Positions 5,491-6,505 of a DNA stretch of 6,505 nt are shown one piece after another (the stretch's first letter is position 1; each line of letters starts with the position of its first letter). The stretch covers positions 1-6,505 of the forward strand of contig CAITAM010000195.1 of NCBI GenBank assembly GCA_903890265.1, read 5' to 3'. A program made the position numbers and the translations under genes. Under the pieces are notes generated by a model, which was given only the letters and a program-made list of their open reading frames with translations, made no database searches and was not told where the DNA came from. The stretch is from an uncultured Pseudomonadota bacterium. GTDB lineage: Bacteria; Pseudomonadota; Gammaproteobacteria; Steroidobacterales; Steroidobacteraceae.

Positions 5491-6505
5491 CTAGCGCGTC
5501 ACGGCACGCGGCACGATCCCGTCCAGAACCTTGGCCGAGGACACGACGCCCGGAAGTCCCGCGCCCGGATGCGTGCCGGCACCGACGAGGTACAGGCCAG
5601 CGAGTTCTTCGCTGCGGTTGTGCGGGCGAAACCAGGCGCTCTGGAAAAGCTGCGGCTCAAGCGAGAACGCCGCGCCCTTTACCGACCGCAGACGCTCGTG
5701 AAAATCGGCGGGCGTCAGGACCCGCGAGGTCGTGATGCAGCCGGAAAGTCCCGGCAGCAGAGTCGCCTCCAGGCGGCGCTCGATTGCCGACCGGTAGCTC
5801 TCGGCGCGCGCCGGCCAGTCCGTGCCACTGCCGAGGTGCGGAACCGGCGACAGCACGTAAAACGCGTCGCAGCCCGCTGGCGCCAGAGACGGGTCATTGG
5901 CCGTGGGCCGGTGCAGGTAAAGACTGAAGTCGTCCGCCAGCACCTTGCGCGTGAAGATGTCATCGAGGAGGCCGGCATAACGAGGCCCAAGCACCATGGT
6001 GTGGTGATAGACCGACTCGTAGCGGCGCGATGTGCCGAAATACCAGACGAAAAGACTCATCGAGTACCGCGCCCGCGCGAGCTTCGCGTCCGTCCAGCGA
6101 CGTCGCGCGACGTTGCGCAGCAGGTGGCCGTAGGTGAACGCGGCATCGGCGTTCGACACCACGATGTCGGCGTCGACGACCTCACCCGATGACAGCCTGA
6201 CACCGGTCGCCCGACGGTCGCGGGCGAGGATCTCGTCGACATCGCAGGACAGGCGGATCGTCCCCTGCTGGCCTTCGATCAGACCGACCATGCCGCGCAC
6301 GAGCGCGCCGGTGCCGCCAACGGCGTAGTGCACACCGAACGTGCGCTCGAGGTGGGCGATCAGGCAGTAGTACGCGGTCGTGGTAAACGGATTGCCGCCG
6401 ATCAGGAGCGGGTGAAAGCTGAAGGCGATCCGCAGCTTGTCGTGGCGGAAGAACTGGCAGACCTTGGCGTACACGGAGCGGTAGCCGCCGAGCCGGATGA
6501 GATCG
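5491..6505 (-). CDS. crtI: Phytoene desaturase, 5'-truncated by window edge
   Basis: CrtI is an FAD-dependent membrane-associated desaturase that converts phytoene to neurosporene or lycopene in three or four steps. The visible frame runs in from the right edge with no start and gives 337 residues of the usual roughly 500, so the N-terminal FAD fold and about 165-175 residues are missing. The internal GTG at 6474 is not the true start: the frame continues upstream as DLIRLGGYRS. CrtI hallmarks are LRIAFSFHPLLIGGNPF (24-40 of the visible part), GVHYAVGGTGALV (57-69), DIVVSNADAA in the middle, and the C-terminal YLVGAGTHPGAGLPGVVSSA (305-324). It converges on crtD with 16 bases between stops. 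Upstream neighbours lie outside the window. Alternatives are other CrtI-family desaturases such as CrtN, but the motifs and the cluster fit CrtI best. Confidence 0.9.
   Translation of the reverse strand, partial: DLIRLGGYRSVYAKVCQFFRHDKLRIAFSFHPLLIGGNPFTTTAYYCLIAHLERTFGVHYAVGGTGALVRGMVGLIEGQQGTIRLSCDVDEILARDRRATGVRLSSGEVVDADIVVSNADAAFTYGHLLRNVARRRWTDAKLARARYSMSLFVWYFGTSRRYESVYHHTMVLGPRYAGLLDDIFTRKVLADDFSLYLHRPTANDPSLAPAGCDAFYVLSPVPHLGSGTDWPARAESYRSAIERRLEATLLPGLSGCITTSRVLTPADFHERLRSVKGAAFSLEPQLFQSAWFRPHNRSEELAGLYLVGAGTHPGAGLPGVVSSAKVLDGIVPRAVTR

Noticed and set aside
4795..6192. Plus-strand open frame (465 residues) running across the crtD/crtI junction
   Set aside because: It is out of frame with crtD and antisense to crtI, with Arg/Ser/Thr-rich sequence and no conserved motif.
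1..6505. tRNA or rRNA genes, CRISPR arrays, insertion sequences
   Set aside because: I saw no cloverleaf-like sequence, spaced direct repeats, transposase frame or terminal inverted repeats. The window is packed with pathway genes.

Overview
The window is one end of a high-GC bacterial contig, almost certainly a metagenome or draft assembly, carrying a carotenoid biosynthesis cluster. The phytoene synthase fragment and the CrtD-type desaturase most resemble the acyclic (spirilloxanthin/spheroidene-type) carotenoid genes of purple and other phototrophic Proteobacteria. The organism is therefore probably a proteobacterium, but the species cannot be read from the sequence. No bacteriochlorophyll, reaction-centre or light-harvesting gene is visible, so phototrophy is not shown.

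Layout: positions 1-76 are not biological. They are an Illumina TruSeq P7/index adapter with read-through junk, fused to the contig end at base 77. Three genes on the minus strand form a probable operon: a cytochrome P450 (3067-1703), an ATP-grasp ligase overlapping its end (1713-559), and, after a 112-base gap, phytoene synthase crtB (445 down to 77, cut by the adapter). A 155-base divergent control region (3068-3222) separates this operon from a plus-strand pair: a 250-residue, about seven-helix membrane protein resembling DUF2306 (3223-3975) and a CrtD-type carotenoid 3,4-desaturase (3972-5474), whose start overlaps the preceding stop (ATGA). Phytoene desaturase crtI converges on crtD from the minus strand and runs off the right edge (5491-6505, about the last two thirds of the protein). 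Only 16 bases separate the two stops.

How the genes may work together: CrtB would join two geranylgeranyl diphosphates into phytoene, CrtI would desaturate it to neurosporene or lycopene, and CrtD would add a 3,4 double bond, usually after C-1 hydration. No crtC or cruF hydratase is recognised, and a membrane protein of unknown function sits where one might be expected. The unusual part is the P450 and ATP-grasp ligase in the same operon as crtB. Together they could oxidise a carotenoid end and then couple the product to an amine or another acceptor, which would be a tailoring step not known to me; this is inference. The control region holds a plausible sigma70 promoter overlapped by TGT-N12-ACA, the pattern bound by the PpsR/CrtJ repressor of photosynthesis and carotenoid genes.
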